Positions 8,464-16,951 of a DNA stretch of 64,000 bases are shown here, in pieces; position 1 is the first letter of the stretch; every line of letters starts with the position of its first letter. This DNA comes from Streptomyces sp. YS415. GTDB lineage: Bacteria; Actinomycetota; Actinomycetes; Streptomycetales; Streptomycetaceae. Location of the stretch: assembly GCF_023544665.1 (NCBI RefSeq), contig NZ_JAMJFL010000022.1, positions 1 to 64,000 on the forward strand, read 5' to 3'. The notes beneath the pieces are model-generated. The model worked only from the letters and a program-made list of their open reading frames with translations, had not been told where the DNA came from and ran no database searches. The position numbers and the translations under genes were made by a program.

Positions 8464-11400
8464 GTGGACCTGATACAGCGGGAAGCACAGCTCGATCGGT
8501 TGCGCAGGGCATTCGACAATTGCAATGAACAGCACGACGGTCAGGTATGTCTGATCAGCGGCGGCGTCGGCAGCGGCAAAACCACGCTGCTGGAGGCCTT
8601 CGCCCGCCATGTGACCGGAAGGTCGGCCCAGCTGCTGAGGGCGGTCGGCTCACGAGCCGAACGCAATCTCCAGTTCGCCGTGATGGACCAGCTCATCGAC
8701 AGCTCCGGCCTCAGCCGTTCCTCGATGCGCCAACTCGCCACCGCCGTACGTCATCTCGCGCTCCCCTCGCCTCAGGCACCACCCGGAGACGCCGCCGCGG
8801 GACCGGCCGGCAGGTCGGCCGCCCTCGCGGACAGCACGGCCCGTACGGTGGCGGAAGCGGCCGCCGCCTACCCGCCGACGCCGTCCTTAGGCACCGAACA
8901 GCCGCGCCCCTCCCCCGTGTCCACCGCACACGGCACGTTCACCTCCCTGCTCGACCTGGCCCGTCCCGCGCCCCTCGTGATCACCGTTGACGATGTGCAC
9001 CACGCCGACCATGCCTCCTTACAGTGCCTGCTCTACGCGGTCCGCAGACTGCGGCACCGGCGGATCATGGTGGTGCTGACCGAGTCCTCGACCCTGTACA
9101 CCCCTCACCCCCACTTCCGGGCCGAGCTGATGAGCCAGCCGTGCTTCTCCCGGATCGACCTCGCCCCCCTCACCGACGAGGCGCTGGGCCTGCTCGCCGA
9201 GACCCACCCGCTCCCCTCGGCCCGCCCCCGCATCGCCCGGCGGGCGCCGGCACTGACCGGCGGCAGCCCTCTGCTGATGCGCGCCCTCCTGGACGACCCC
9301 GCAGCGACCGGCACCGCCCCGCAGCCCGCGGCGCCCGCGACCGGCGCCGCCGGACCCGACACCGCGGTGGGCGGCAGCGACGGACCGCTCGCCCAGGCCG
9401 TGCTCCGCTCGCTCTACCGCCACGAGCCCGAAGTCCGCGCCGCCGCGCAGGCCCTCGCCGTACTGGACCGGCCCACACCGCTTCCGGTGCTGGCCCGGCT
9501 GCTCTCCCTGACCCCCGACCTGACGGCCCAGGCGCTCCAACTGCTGGGCCAGTCCGGGCTGGTGGACGGCGACCGGATCCGGCGCCCGCTCGTCGCGGCC
9601 GTGCTCTCGGACCTGCCGGCCGAGGACCGGCGCCGGATGCACCGCAAAGCGGCCGAAGCGCTGCACGAATTCGGTGCCGAGCCCGAGGTGCTCGCCGGTC
9701 ATCTCATCAGCGCCGATTGGGCCGAGCCCGACTGGGCCGAGCCCGCGCTGTTCCGGGCCGCCGCCCAGGCGCTCGACTCCGGACGCCCCGACATCACCTC
9801 CGCCTGCCTGCGGCTGAGCCGGCGCCGGGGCCCGGACACCCCGTGGTGGAGCTCGTCCGACAGCCTGCTGCTGCGCTCCCGCTGGCAGTTGAACCCGCTG
9901 TCCGCCACCACCCACCTCGGCACGCTGGCCGCGGCCGAGCGGCCCGACGGCTACCCGCCGGCCGCCCTCGCCGGGGTGCCCGCGCTGCTGTGGCAGGGAC
10001 GCAGCGAGACCGCCTGCTCGATCGTCACGGCCGTCGCCGCACTGCCCGACCCCACCCCCGAGACCCGCACCCGGCTCGCCACGGCACGGCTGCTGATCTC
10101 GCTGTTCAGTCCCGACCACTGCAGGCAAGCACGCACCGAAGCCCGGGCCATCACGGACTCCGGCATCGCCACCTCCGTCACCGGCCGCTACCTGGACGCG
10201 TTGGTGCTGCTCGCCGACACCCTCTTCCCGGGCGAGGCCACCGGCGACGCGGCGGCGAGCGCCGAGCTGATGATCCAGCGCCATCTCGACGACGACGGCG
10301 CGCTCGGGCTGCTGTCGGCCCTGCTGCTGGCGATGGTGTACGCGGGACGCCCCGCCCCGGTCCGCGAGTGGACACGGATGCTGCTGGCCCGGCCCTCGGT
10401 GGGGCACGTGCCGAGCTGGAAAGCCGTCCTGCACGCGATCCGGGCCGAGGCCGCGCTCCGGCTCGGCTGCCCCCAGGAGGCCGAGGACCAGGCGCGCGCC
10501 GCGCTGACCGTGATCACCCCGCAGGCCTGGGGGGTCGCGGTGGTCGGGCCGCTGGGCACCCTCGTGGCCGCGGCGACCGAGGAGGGCCGTTTGGAGGACG
10601 CCGACCGCTGGCTCGCCCGGCCCGTCCCCGCGGAGTCCTTCCGCACCCCGCTCGGACTGCACTATCTGGCGGCACGCGCCCGCTATCAGCTCGCCGTCGG
10701 CTCCCGGCGCTCCGCCGCCGACGATCTGCGGTGGATACGGCGGGAAATGGCGGACTGGCGGATGGACTCCGCGGCCCTGGTGCCGTGGCGGCTCGACCTG
10801 GCCCGGGTGCACATCGCCCGCGGGCAGCGGCAGGAGGCCGTACGACTGCTCAGGGAACAGCTCGAGCCCGCCCGCTCCGCGGACGAGCGGACCCGGGGCT
10901 CCGCCCTGCGGCTGCTCGCCGGTCTGCTGCCGCCGGAGCAGGGCGCTCCGCTGCTGGCGCGGGCGGTGGCGCTGCTGGAGTCCTGCGGGGACCGCCGGGA
11001 GCTGGCCCGCGCGCACGCCGACCGGGCACGGGCGCCCCGGCGCAGGACCGCACCGGACCCGACGGGCGGGGCCGTCCCTCCCCCGGCACGGCGCTCCCAC
11101 TCCCGGACTCCGACGGAGGTGACGTACTACCCGGACATCGCGCGCCCCGCGCACCCGGAGCAGCAGGAGACTCGGGAGCGACCCGTACGTCCGGAACGTC
11201 TGGAGGGCGGGGAACGGCCTGCGCGTCCCGAACGTCAGGAGGGCAGGGGGCGCGCCGAGCGCCGGGACGACCGGGGAGTGCCCCTACGTCCCGAACGTCA
11301 GCAGGCCCAGCAGCGCGCCGAGCATCAGGACGGCCGGGAACAGCCCGTACGTCCCGGACGCCCGGAGCGGTCCGAGCGTCCGCACCGTCCGGAGCCGGTG

Positions 11401-11598
11401 GGCGGGCTGAGCGAGGCGGAGAGCAGGGTCGCCGCGCTGGCCGCGCAGGGCCACACCAACCGGCAGATCTCCAGCAAGCTGTTCATCACCGTGAGCACGG
11501 TCGAACAGCATCTGACCCGGATCTACCGCAAGTTGAACGTCAAGCACCGCAGGGACCTGGCGACCCGTCTGGCCGCCGCGGACGCAGTCGTCAAGTGA
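8464..11598 (+). CDS. LAL-family (LuxR/MalT-like) transcriptional activator with repetitive linker
   Basis: A 1044-residue pathway regulator of the large ATP-binding LuxR type common in macrolide and polyether clusters. The Walker A motif is near residues 33-41 (GGVGSGKTT), a Walker B-like segment is PLVITVDDVHHAD, and a C-terminal LuxR helix-turn-helix covers the last 65 residues (LSEAESRVAALAAQGHTNRQ). The middle looks like the usual TPR-like helical region. Between residues about 890 and 980 lies a low-complexity linker rich in Arg, Pro and Glu, built from repeats such as RPERQEG. I place the start at GTG 8464 after GAGGGGGAAAG; an in-frame ATG at 8395 would add 23 residues. It probably activates the polyether genes through the ACCCCT boxes, which is inference. 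Confidence 0.9.
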   Translation: MDLIQREAQLDRLRRAFDNCNEQHDGQVCLISGGVGSGKTTLLEAFARHVTGRSAQLLRAVGSRAERNLQFAVMDQLIDSSGLSRSSMRQLATAVRHLALPSPQAPPGDAAAGPAGRSAALADSTARTVAEAAAAYPPTPSLGTEQPRPSPVSTAHGTFTSLLDLARPAPLVITVDDVHHADHASLQCLLYAVRRLRHRRIMVVLTESSTLYTPHPHFRAELMSQPCFSRIDLAPLTDEALGLLAETHPLPSARPRIARRAPALTGGSPLLMRALLDDPAATGTAPQPAAPATGAAGPDTAVGGSDGPLAQAVLRSLYRHEPEVRAAAQALAVLDRPTPLPVLARLLSLTPDLTAQALQLLGQSGLVDGDRIRRPLVAAVLSDLPAEDRRRMHRKAAEALHEFGAEPEVLAGHLISADWAEPDWAEPALFRAAAQALDSGRPDITSACLRLSRRRGPDTPWWSSSDSLLLRSRWQLNPLSATTHLGTLAAAERPDGYPPAALAGVPALLWQGRSETACSIVTAVAALPDPTPETRTRLATARLLISLFSPDHCRQARTEARAITDSGIATSVTGRYLDALVLLADTLFPGEATGDAAASAELMIQRHLDDDGALGLLSALLLAMVYAGRPAPVREWTRMLLARPSVGHVPSWKAVLHAIRAEAALRLGCPQEAEDQARAALTVITPQAWGVAVVGPLGTLVAAATEEGRLEDADRWLARPVPAESFRTPLGLHYLAARARYQLAVGSRRSAADDLRWIRREMADWRMDSAALVPWRLDLARVHIARGQRQEAVRLLREQLEPARSADERTRGSALRLLAGLLPPEQGAPLLARAVALLESCGDRRELARAHADRARAPRRRTAPDPTGGAVPPPARRSHSRTPTEVTYYPDIARPAHPEQQETRERPVRPERLEGGERPARPERQEGRGRAERRDDRGVPLRPERQQAQQRAEHQDGREQPVRPGRPERSERPHRPEPVGGLSEAESRVAALAAQGHTNRQISSKLFITVSTVEQHLTRIYRKLNVKHRRDLATRLAAADAVVK

Positions 11599-11607
11599 CC
11601 CCCGGGA

Positions 11608-12393
11608 TCAGGACGACGCCGACGCGTCCGCGGAGCGGAAGGCGGCCACGCTCTCGCGGATGGCCGCCGTCACGGCCCCCGGCTGGGCGTTGAGGTAGAA
11701 GTGGCCGCCGGGGAAGGAGCGGAAGCGGAAGGTGCCGCTCGTCAACTCCTGCCAGGCGCGGGCGTCGTCGAGGGACACCCGGGGGTCGCTCTCGCCGGTC
11801 AGCACGGTGACGGGCGCGGCCAGCGGAGGGGCACCGGAGTCGTGCCGGTAGGTCTCGACGGCCCGGTAGTCGGCGCGCAGCGCGGGCAGCACCAGGCGCA
11901 GCAGCTCCTCGTCGTCCAGGATGCCCTGCTCGGTGCCGCTCAGTTCACGGATCTCGGCGATGATCCCGTCGTCGTCCCGCAGATGGACCGTCTCCGCACG
12001 GAAGCGGTGCGGAGCGCGCCGCCCGGAGGCGATGAGGCCGAGCAGTTCACCGCCGCCGGAGTCCTCCAGCCGGCGTGCGATCTCGTAGCCGAGGACGGCG
12101 CCCATGCTGTGCCCGAAGAGCACCACGGGCCCTGCCGGGGCCGAGACAAGTGCCTTGTACACCTGGTCCGCGAGGTCTCGCAGATCGGTCGGGGCGGGCT
12201 CGCGATGCCGGTCGAGCCGGCCCGGGTACTGGACGCACAGGACGTCCAGCTCCGACCCGAGCGCCCGGGCCAGCGGCAGGAAGTAGGGGGCGGAACCACC
12301 GGCGTGCGGCAGCGCGAGGAGTTTGACGGCACCGGCCGGGCCGGGCTCGTACCGGCGGAACCAGGTGTCGAACTGACCGGAAACTGCCGGCAT
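11608..12393 (-). CDS. Type II thioesterase of the polyketide cluster
   Basis: A 261-residue alpha/beta hydrolase of the external type II thioesterase family, which clears stalled or wrong acyl groups from ACP domains. The nucleophile motif is GHSMG (Ser96), an early LPHAGGSA segment contributes the oxyanion region, and the catalytic His is in GGHFYL near the C terminus. The ATG at 12393 has AGGAGG upstream, so a longer in-frame extension is rejected. The gene converges with the LAL regulator, whose stop is only 9 bases away. Three ACCCCT/AGGGGT boxes lie about 90-140 bases upstream, matching those of the other polyether genes. It is probably the last gene of the cluster on this side. Confidence 0.93.
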   Translation of the reverse strand: MPAVSGQFDTWFRRYEPGPAGAVKLLALPHAGGSAPYFLPLARALGSELDVLCVQYPGRLDRHREPAPTDLRDLADQVYKALVSAPAGPVVLFGHSMGAVLGYEIARRLEDSGGGELLGLIASGRRAPHRFRAETVHLRDDDGIIAEIRELSGTEQGILDDEELLRLVLPALRADYRAVETYRHDSGAPPLAAPVTVLTGESDPRVSLDDARAWQELTSGTFRFRSFPGGHFYLNAQPGAVTAAIRESVAAFRSADASASS

Positions 12394-12897
12394 ACGGGCC
12401 GTACCTCCTGCGATCGGCGTGCGTCGGGGCACGCGGACAGAACGCCAGATGATCACCACCCTACGAGCGGAACGGCCGCGACAGAACCCCTCACGCCCCC
12501 TACTCCTGGCGGACCGCCTGGCCGTACAGGGGTCCAGCGGACCCCCGCTGGACGCACGCACGAGTCGGGGTCGGTCACGGGCCGGGGACCGCGCGGCGTT
12601 CCGAGAAGTTTTCGGTAGCGGGTACGGGTGGCCGTCCGAGACGCCGACGACCGGGTGCCGCGCCGCGTGCGGGCCGCGGTGAGCCTGGGACGGCACGCGC
12701 CAACGGCACGGTGTGCAGGGCGTTTTGGCCCGTCGGCGCACAGCGTGCCCTCGCGTCCGGTTCCGCGGTGTGACATCCCTTGACGCGGGCCGGGCCGGTT
12801 TCTACAGTCCCATCCATCCGCCTACGTGTTTTTGCGCAATGTTTCGGAGCAGGCGCAGTCCGCTTTTCCGGCCCCTGGAGAGGACCGAGCGAGCACC
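12394..12897. promoter_or_regulatory. Divergent intergenic region between thioesterase and ThuA-like gene
   Basis: No gene is supportable in these 500 bases. The left part carries AACCCCTCA at 12485-12493, CCCCTA at 12497-12502 and ACAGGGGTC at 12526-12534, the same box type as in the polyether promoters. The right part, just before the ThuA-like gene, contains a TTGCGCAA palindrome at about 12832-12839. Such central-CG palindromes are typical of LacI-family operators, and a LacI gene lies at the end of the downstream gene set. Confidence 0.4.
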
Positions 12898-13557
12898 ATG
12901 AGCTATGCCAGACGACAGGCGTTGGTCGTGCGCGGTGGCCGGGCGGGCGAGAGCCCCGTCCGGACCACGAACCTCTTCCTGCCTTTCCTCCGCCGACAGG
13001 GATTCGATGTCCTCGTGGAGGACTGCCTGGAGGTGTACGAGGACAAGAAGCTGCTGGCGGAGACCGATCTGGTGGTCCAGTGCTGGCAAGGGGGCGACAT
13101 CACGCCCAGGGAGAGCGCCGGTCTGCGTACGGCCGTCCAGAACGGCACAGGCCTCGCCGGCTGGTACACCGGCCTCATGAACGCCTTCCCCGAGGACCTC
13201 GACTACCAGCTGCTCGTCGGGGGGACGTTCCGGATCGACCCGTCGGAGACCGGCCGCCATCGGGTGCGGCTGGCCGCGGGGCGCGCCGACCACCCGGTGC
13301 TCACCGGTCTGACCGACTTCGACGCCGACGTCGTGCGGTACTGGCCACTCACCGATCCCATGATCGACGTCCTGGCGACCATCGGCTTCGACGGCGATGA
13401 CAGCCGGCCGGGGGTGCAGGCCGTACCGGCGGTGTGGACGAGGACATGGGGGCGCGGCCGGGTCTTCGCCTCCGTCCTCGGCGCGCAGCCCGGTGACTTC
13501 GACATTCCCCAGGTACGCGCGCTGACAGAGCGCGGGCTGCTCTGGGCCGGCAGGTGA
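12898..13557 (+). CDS. ThuA-like (trehalose utilisation domain) protein
   Basis: A 219-residue protein of the ThuA family, which adopts a class I glutamine amidotransferase-like fold and is often found with sugar oxidoreductases. The typical order of elements is visible: an alpha/beta start (RRQALVVRGG), the acidic strand ETDLVVQCWQGGDIT, then a glycine-rich segment and a WTRTWGRGRVFASVLG block near the C terminus. The start is ATG 12898 behind GAGAGGA. A second ThuA-like gene follows 185 bases on. The substrate is unknown; members are linked to keto-disaccharide or inositol-type metabolism. Family call fairly sure, function not. Confidence 0.75.
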   Translation: MSYARRQALVVRGGRAGESPVRTTNLFLPFLRRQGFDVLVEDCLEVYEDKKLLAETDLVVQCWQGGDITPRESAGLRTAVQNGTGLAGWYTGLMNAFPEDLDYQLLVGGTFRIDPSETGRHRVRLAAGRADHPVLTGLTDFDADVVRYWPLTDPMIDVLATIGFDGDDSRPGVQAVPAVWTRTWGRGRVFASVLGAQPGDFDIPQVRALTERGLLWAGR

Positions 13558-13625
13558 GGTGGCGGCCTGCGGCCCGCGTCCGCGAGGCCTTGACGGCCGC
13601 CGTGCTCTTCTAGCGTCGCTACCAA

Positions 13626-13639
13626 TATTTTCGCAAATA
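13626..13639. promoter_or_regulatory. Candidate LacI-type operator
   Basis: TATTTTCGCAAATA is an imperfect palindrome with a central CG, in an unusually AT-rich stretch about 105 bases before the second ThuA-like gene. It resembles LacI/GalR-family operators, and a LacI-type gene ends this gene set. The palindrome is visible; the assignment is inference. Confidence 0.3.
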
Positions 13640-13742
13640 CCGCAGCCTTGTACCGGTAGTTCCAGTAAGCATCCTCTCGGCGGGACCCTCTGCCAGGGTT
13701 CACCGTCGCCTCACCGAGCACTTCGCACCGGGAAGAGAAGCC

Positions 13743-14510
13743 ATGTCCTCAGCAGCCGCAGCGGGCCCCTTGCGCGTCACCGTATGGAGCGAGGGACGAC
13801 ACGAACGGCAGAACCCCGAGGTCGCCGCCCGTTATCCCGAGGGCATGCACGGCGCGGTGGCGGGAGCCGTCGCCGAGCACCTGGGCGAGCAGGTCACGCT
13901 GAGGACCGCGACGCTGGACGAGCCGGAGCACGGGCTGACCGAGGACGTACTGGCCGACACGGACGTGCTGACGTGGTGGGGGCACCTGGCGCACCGCGAG
14001 GTGTCGGACGAGGTGGTGACCCGCGTGCACCGCCGGGTGCTGGCCGGAATGGGCCTGGTCGTGCTGCACTCCGGGCACTGGTCGAAGATCTTCACCCGGC
14101 TCATGGGGACGACCTGCACACTGCGCTGGCGCAGCGAACGCGACCGCGAAGTGGTCTGGACGGTGGCCCCGACGCATCCCGTGGCGGCCGGTGTGCCCCA
14201 CCCCTTCGTCATCGACGAGCAGGAGATGTACGGGGAGTTCTTCGACATCCCCGTCCCCGACGAGCTCGTCTTCGTCAGCTCCTTCAGCGGCGGCGAGGTG
14301 TTCCGCAGCGGCTGCGCCTTCCGGCGCGGCCACGGGAAGATCTTCTACTTCAGCCCCGGCGACCAGGACTACCCCGTCTACCACCATCCGCACGTCCGCC
14401 GCGTCATCGCCAACGCCGTGGGCTGGGCGGCTCCCGAGACGGAACCGTCTGCCCCCCGGCTGATCCACAGCGAGCCCGGCTGGTTCGAGTCCGACGGCGC
14501 ACAGGGATGA
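13743..14510 (+). CDS. ThuA-like domain protein
   Basis: A 255-residue ThuA-family protein and a closer match to the canonical family than its upstream neighbour. It has the start VTVWSEGRHE, the strand ADTDVLTWWGHLAHREV, the LVVLHSGHWSK segment, and a C-terminal GHGKIFYFSPGDQ block followed by HHPHVRRVIANAVGWA. The function is probably sugar-derivative handling together with the downstream oxidoreductase, whose ATG overlaps this stop codon by the four-base ATGA arrangement. That overlap indicates translational coupling. The start codon ATG 13743 follows GGGAAGAGAAG. Confidence 0.85.
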   Translation: MSSAAAAGPLRVTVWSEGRHERQNPEVAARYPEGMHGAVAGAVAEHLGEQVTLRTATLDEPEHGLTEDVLADTDVLTWWGHLAHREVSDEVVTRVHRRVLAGMGLVVLHSGHWSKIFTRLMGTTCTLRWRSERDREVVWTVAPTHPVAAGVPHPFVIDEQEMYGEFFDIPVPDELVFVSSFSGGEVFRSGCAFRRGHGKIFYFSPGDQDYPVYHHPHVRRVIANAVGWAAPETEPSAPRLIHSEPGWFESDGAQG

Positions 14511-15715
14511 GATCACCGTCCTTCAGGACGATGCCCCCGGACGGCGGTCCACTGCGGGTGCTGGTCGTGGGAGCCGGCGCCATGGCCCGGGTCTGGCTCC
14601 GCGCGGTCCTGGCCTCGCCGGACACGGTTCTCGCGGGCGTCGTCGACCTCGTCCCCGCCGCGGCCGAGGCGCTCGTACGCCGGGCCGGTGTGCCGGAGAC
14701 GCCCACCGGCCCTGAACTGGCCGCGCTGGCGACGGCGACCCGGCCCGACGCCGTCGTGGACGTGACCGTTCCCGAGGCCCACCTCCCCGTCACGCTGGAG
14801 GCGCTGTCCCTGGGGCTGCCGGTTCTCGGCGAGAAGCCCGTGGCGGCCACCCTGCCCGAGGCGCTGCGGCTGGCCGCAGCCTCCGAGGCGGCCGGTGAAC
14901 TGTTCATGGTCAGTCAGTCCCGCCGCTACGACCGGCACCTGGCCGCCCTCCGGGACCGCGTGCCGCTGCTGGGCAGGCCCGGCATCCTCACCACCGACTT
15001 CTTCCGGGCGCCGCATTTCGGCGGGTTCCGCGAGACCATGGCGCACCCGCTCCTCCTCGACATGGCGATCCACCCGTTCGACACCGCTCGATGGCTCCTG
15101 GACGCAGACCCGGTGTCCGTCCGCTGCGAGGCGTACAACCCCTCCTGGAGCTGGTACGCGGGCGACGCCGCCGCGACGGCCGTCTTCGAGATGGCCGGCG
15201 GCATCCGCTACGTCTACAACGGCAGCTGGTGCAGCGCGGGCCTGGAGACCTCCTGGAACGGGGCCTGGCGGCTGAGCGGCGAGCTGGGGTCGGCCACCTG
15301 GGACGGCGAGCACCCACCCGAGGTGGAGCTCTGCGAGGTCGACGCAGTACCGTCCTCGGAAGGCGAGGCCGGGCAGGCGGCCGACGCTCCGCAGGGAGTT
15401 GCCGATGCTCCGCAGGGAGTTGCCGACGCTCCGCAGGGAGTGGCGGGCGCCCTCGCGGAGTTCGTCCGCGCACTGCGCACCGGCACCGTTCCCGCCGGGG
15501 AGGTGCACGGCAACGTCCTCAGTCTGGCCATGGTGAAGGCCGCCGTGGCCTCCGCGCAGCGGGACCGCCGCGTGCACATCGGGCCGCTGATCGAGGAGGC
15601 CCTGACCGAGGCGCGGAAGGCTGCCACCGGACCGGAGGCAGCCCGCCTGCATGCCTGGCCGTCGGCGAGCGAGGCCCTGGCCGCCACACCGAGAGGACTG
15701 CACCGTGCTGGATGA
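14507..15715 (+). CDS. Gfo/Idh/MocA-family oxidoreductase
   Basis: A 402-residue NAD(P)-dependent dehydrogenase of the Gfo/Idh/MocA family, acting on sugars, inositols or related polyols. The N-terminal Rossmann motif VVGAGAMARVW is followed by the GEKPVAATLPEA block (EKP is the family signature), and MAIHPFDTARWLL carries the HPFD motif near the active site. It overlaps the upstream ThuA-like gene by ATGA. The C-terminal domain contains three copies of a seven-residue ADAPQGV repeat, encoded by a 21-base tandem repeat at 15380-15442, probably a surface insertion. The following LacI gene begins inside its last codons. Confidence 0.9.
   Translation: MRSPSFRTMPPDGGPLRVLVVGAGAMARVWLRAVLASPDTVLAGVVDLVPAAAEALVRRAGVPETPTGPELAALATATRPDAVVDVTVPEAHLPVTLEALSLGLPVLGEKPVAATLPEALRLAAASEAAGELFMVSQSRRYDRHLAALRDRVPLLGRPGILTTDFFRAPHFGGFRETMAHPLLLDMAIHPFDTARWLLDADPVSVRCEAYNPSWSWYAGDAAATAVFEMAGGIRYVYNGSWCSAGLETSWNGAWRLSGELGSATWDGEHPPEVELCEVDAVPSSEGEAGQAADAPQGVADAPQGVADAPQGVAGALAEFVRALRTGTVPAGEVHGNVLSLAMVKAAVASAQRDRRVHIGPLIEEALTEARKAATGPEAARLHAWPSASEALAATPRGLHRAG
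15380..15442 (+). repeat. In-frame 21-bp tandem repeat, three copies
   Basis: Three consecutive near-identical 21-base units (15380-15400, 15401-15421, 15422-15442) lie inside the oxidoreductase gene and encode ADAPQGV three times. The unit length is a multiple of three, so copy-number change keeps the frame. The units differ at two bases. Confidence 0.9.
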
Positions 15716-16778
15716 CGTCACGTCGACGGACAACGGGGTCCATGCCGCGACTCGGCTGCCGCGCCCCACCCTCGCGCAGATCGCCGAAACGGCGGGTGTG
15801 TCGGTGTCCACCGTCTCCAAGGTCCTCAACGACCGCACGGACGTCTCGCCGGACACCCGCGCCAAGGTCGACTCGGCACTGCGCGAGCACCGGTACGTGC
15901 GGCGCGGCGTGCCTGCCGCCGGTCCGACCGTCCGAACCGTGGACCTGGTGATGAGCGGACTGGACGGTTCGTGGCCGGCCAGCGTCGCCAGCGGCATGGA
16001 GGCGGCGGCGTACGAGGCCGGCGTGCACGTGGTGATCTCCGTGGCGCGCACCTCCCCGCCCCTGGGCAGGCAGCCGGGCAGGGACTGGGTGGACCGCATT
16101 CTGGAACGCGGCACCGTCGGCGTGGTGCTGGGCCTGATCGAGCCGACGGCGGACCAGTTGGCGCGGCTGAGGAAGGCCCAGGTGCCCTGCGTCGTCATCG
16201 ACCCGCTCAGCGATCCCTCGCCCGATGTCATGTCCGTCGGTACGACGAACTGGGCGGGTGCCTACGAGGCGACGGCCCACCTCCTGGAACGAGGCCACCG
16301 CCGCATCGGGCTGGTGACGGGCCCGCCCGACCACCTCTACGCCCGGGCGCGCACGGCCGGTTACCGCTCGGCGATGGCCGCCGCGGACATCGAGGTGCCG
16401 CCGGAGCTGTTGCGGCACGGCACCTACGAGCGGGCCAGCGGCGCGGAGCAGGTCCGGGCGCTCATCGCGCTGCCCGAACCGCCGACCGCTCTGTTCATCT
16501 GCTCCGACCACATGGCCATCGGCGGGTACGAGGCGCTGGCCAAGGCCGGTCTGCGGGTGCCCGACGACGTCAGCGTGATCGGTTTCGACGACCTGCCCGA
16601 GGCCCGCTGGGTCTCTCCCGCCCTGACGACCGTGCGTCAGCCGCTCAAGGAGATGGGCGGCAGCGCCCTGCGTACCTTGCTGAGGCTGATCAACGGCGAG
16701 GAATTGGAGAGCCGCCGGGTCGAGCTGGCGACCACACTGGTGGTCCGGGACAGCACGGCCGTGCACAGGCCCGCGTGA
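15705..16778 (+). CDS. LacI-family transcriptional regulator
   Basis: A 357-residue LacI/GalR repressor. The helix-turn-helix is near residues 19-45 (LAQIAETAGVSVSTVSKVLN), followed by a periplasmic-binding-protein-like sensor domain with typical ends (SVIGFDDLPEARWVSPALTT). I chose GTG 15705 because GAGAGGA lies just upstream; this makes an 11-base overlap with the oxidoreductase gene and indicates one operon. It probably senses a sugar or polyol processed by the ThuA/oxidoreductase set and binds the central-CG palindromes seen at about 12832 and 13626. The target sites are inferred. Confidence 0.92.
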   Translation: MLDDVTSTDNGVHAATRLPRPTLAQIAETAGVSVSTVSKVLNDRTDVSPDTRAKVDSALREHRYVRRGVPAAGPTVRTVDLVMSGLDGSWPASVASGMEAAAYEAGVHVVISVARTSPPLGRQPGRDWVDRILERGTVGVVLGLIEPTADQLARLRKAQVPCVVIDPLSDPSPDVMSVGTTNWAGAYEATAHLLERGHRRIGLVTGPPDHLYARARTAGYRSAMAAADIEVPPELLRHGTYERASGAEQVRALIALPEPPTALFICSDHMAIGGYEALAKAGLRVPDDVSVIGFDDLPEARWVSPALTTVRQPLKEMGGSALRTLLRLINGEELESRRVELATTLVVRDSTAVHRPA

Positions 16779-16951
16779 CGGGCGAACGAACTATTGCGCC
16801 ACAGGCGGGATTTACGGCCCGCTGCTGCATACGAATGAATATGGCGAGCACGTGTTTTGGGGAGGCCGCCTTTCAGCAGGTCGTGGGCATCATGGAGGGG
16901 CATGTCCGCCCTCCGGAAGTCCCGGTGGGATATCCAAAGCGATGGGTTTTC

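Noticed and set aside
12394..12741. Upstream extension of the type II thioesterase
   Set aside because: The AGGAGG site sits directly before ATG 12393, and the extension reads as low-complexity Arg-rich sequence through the box cluster.
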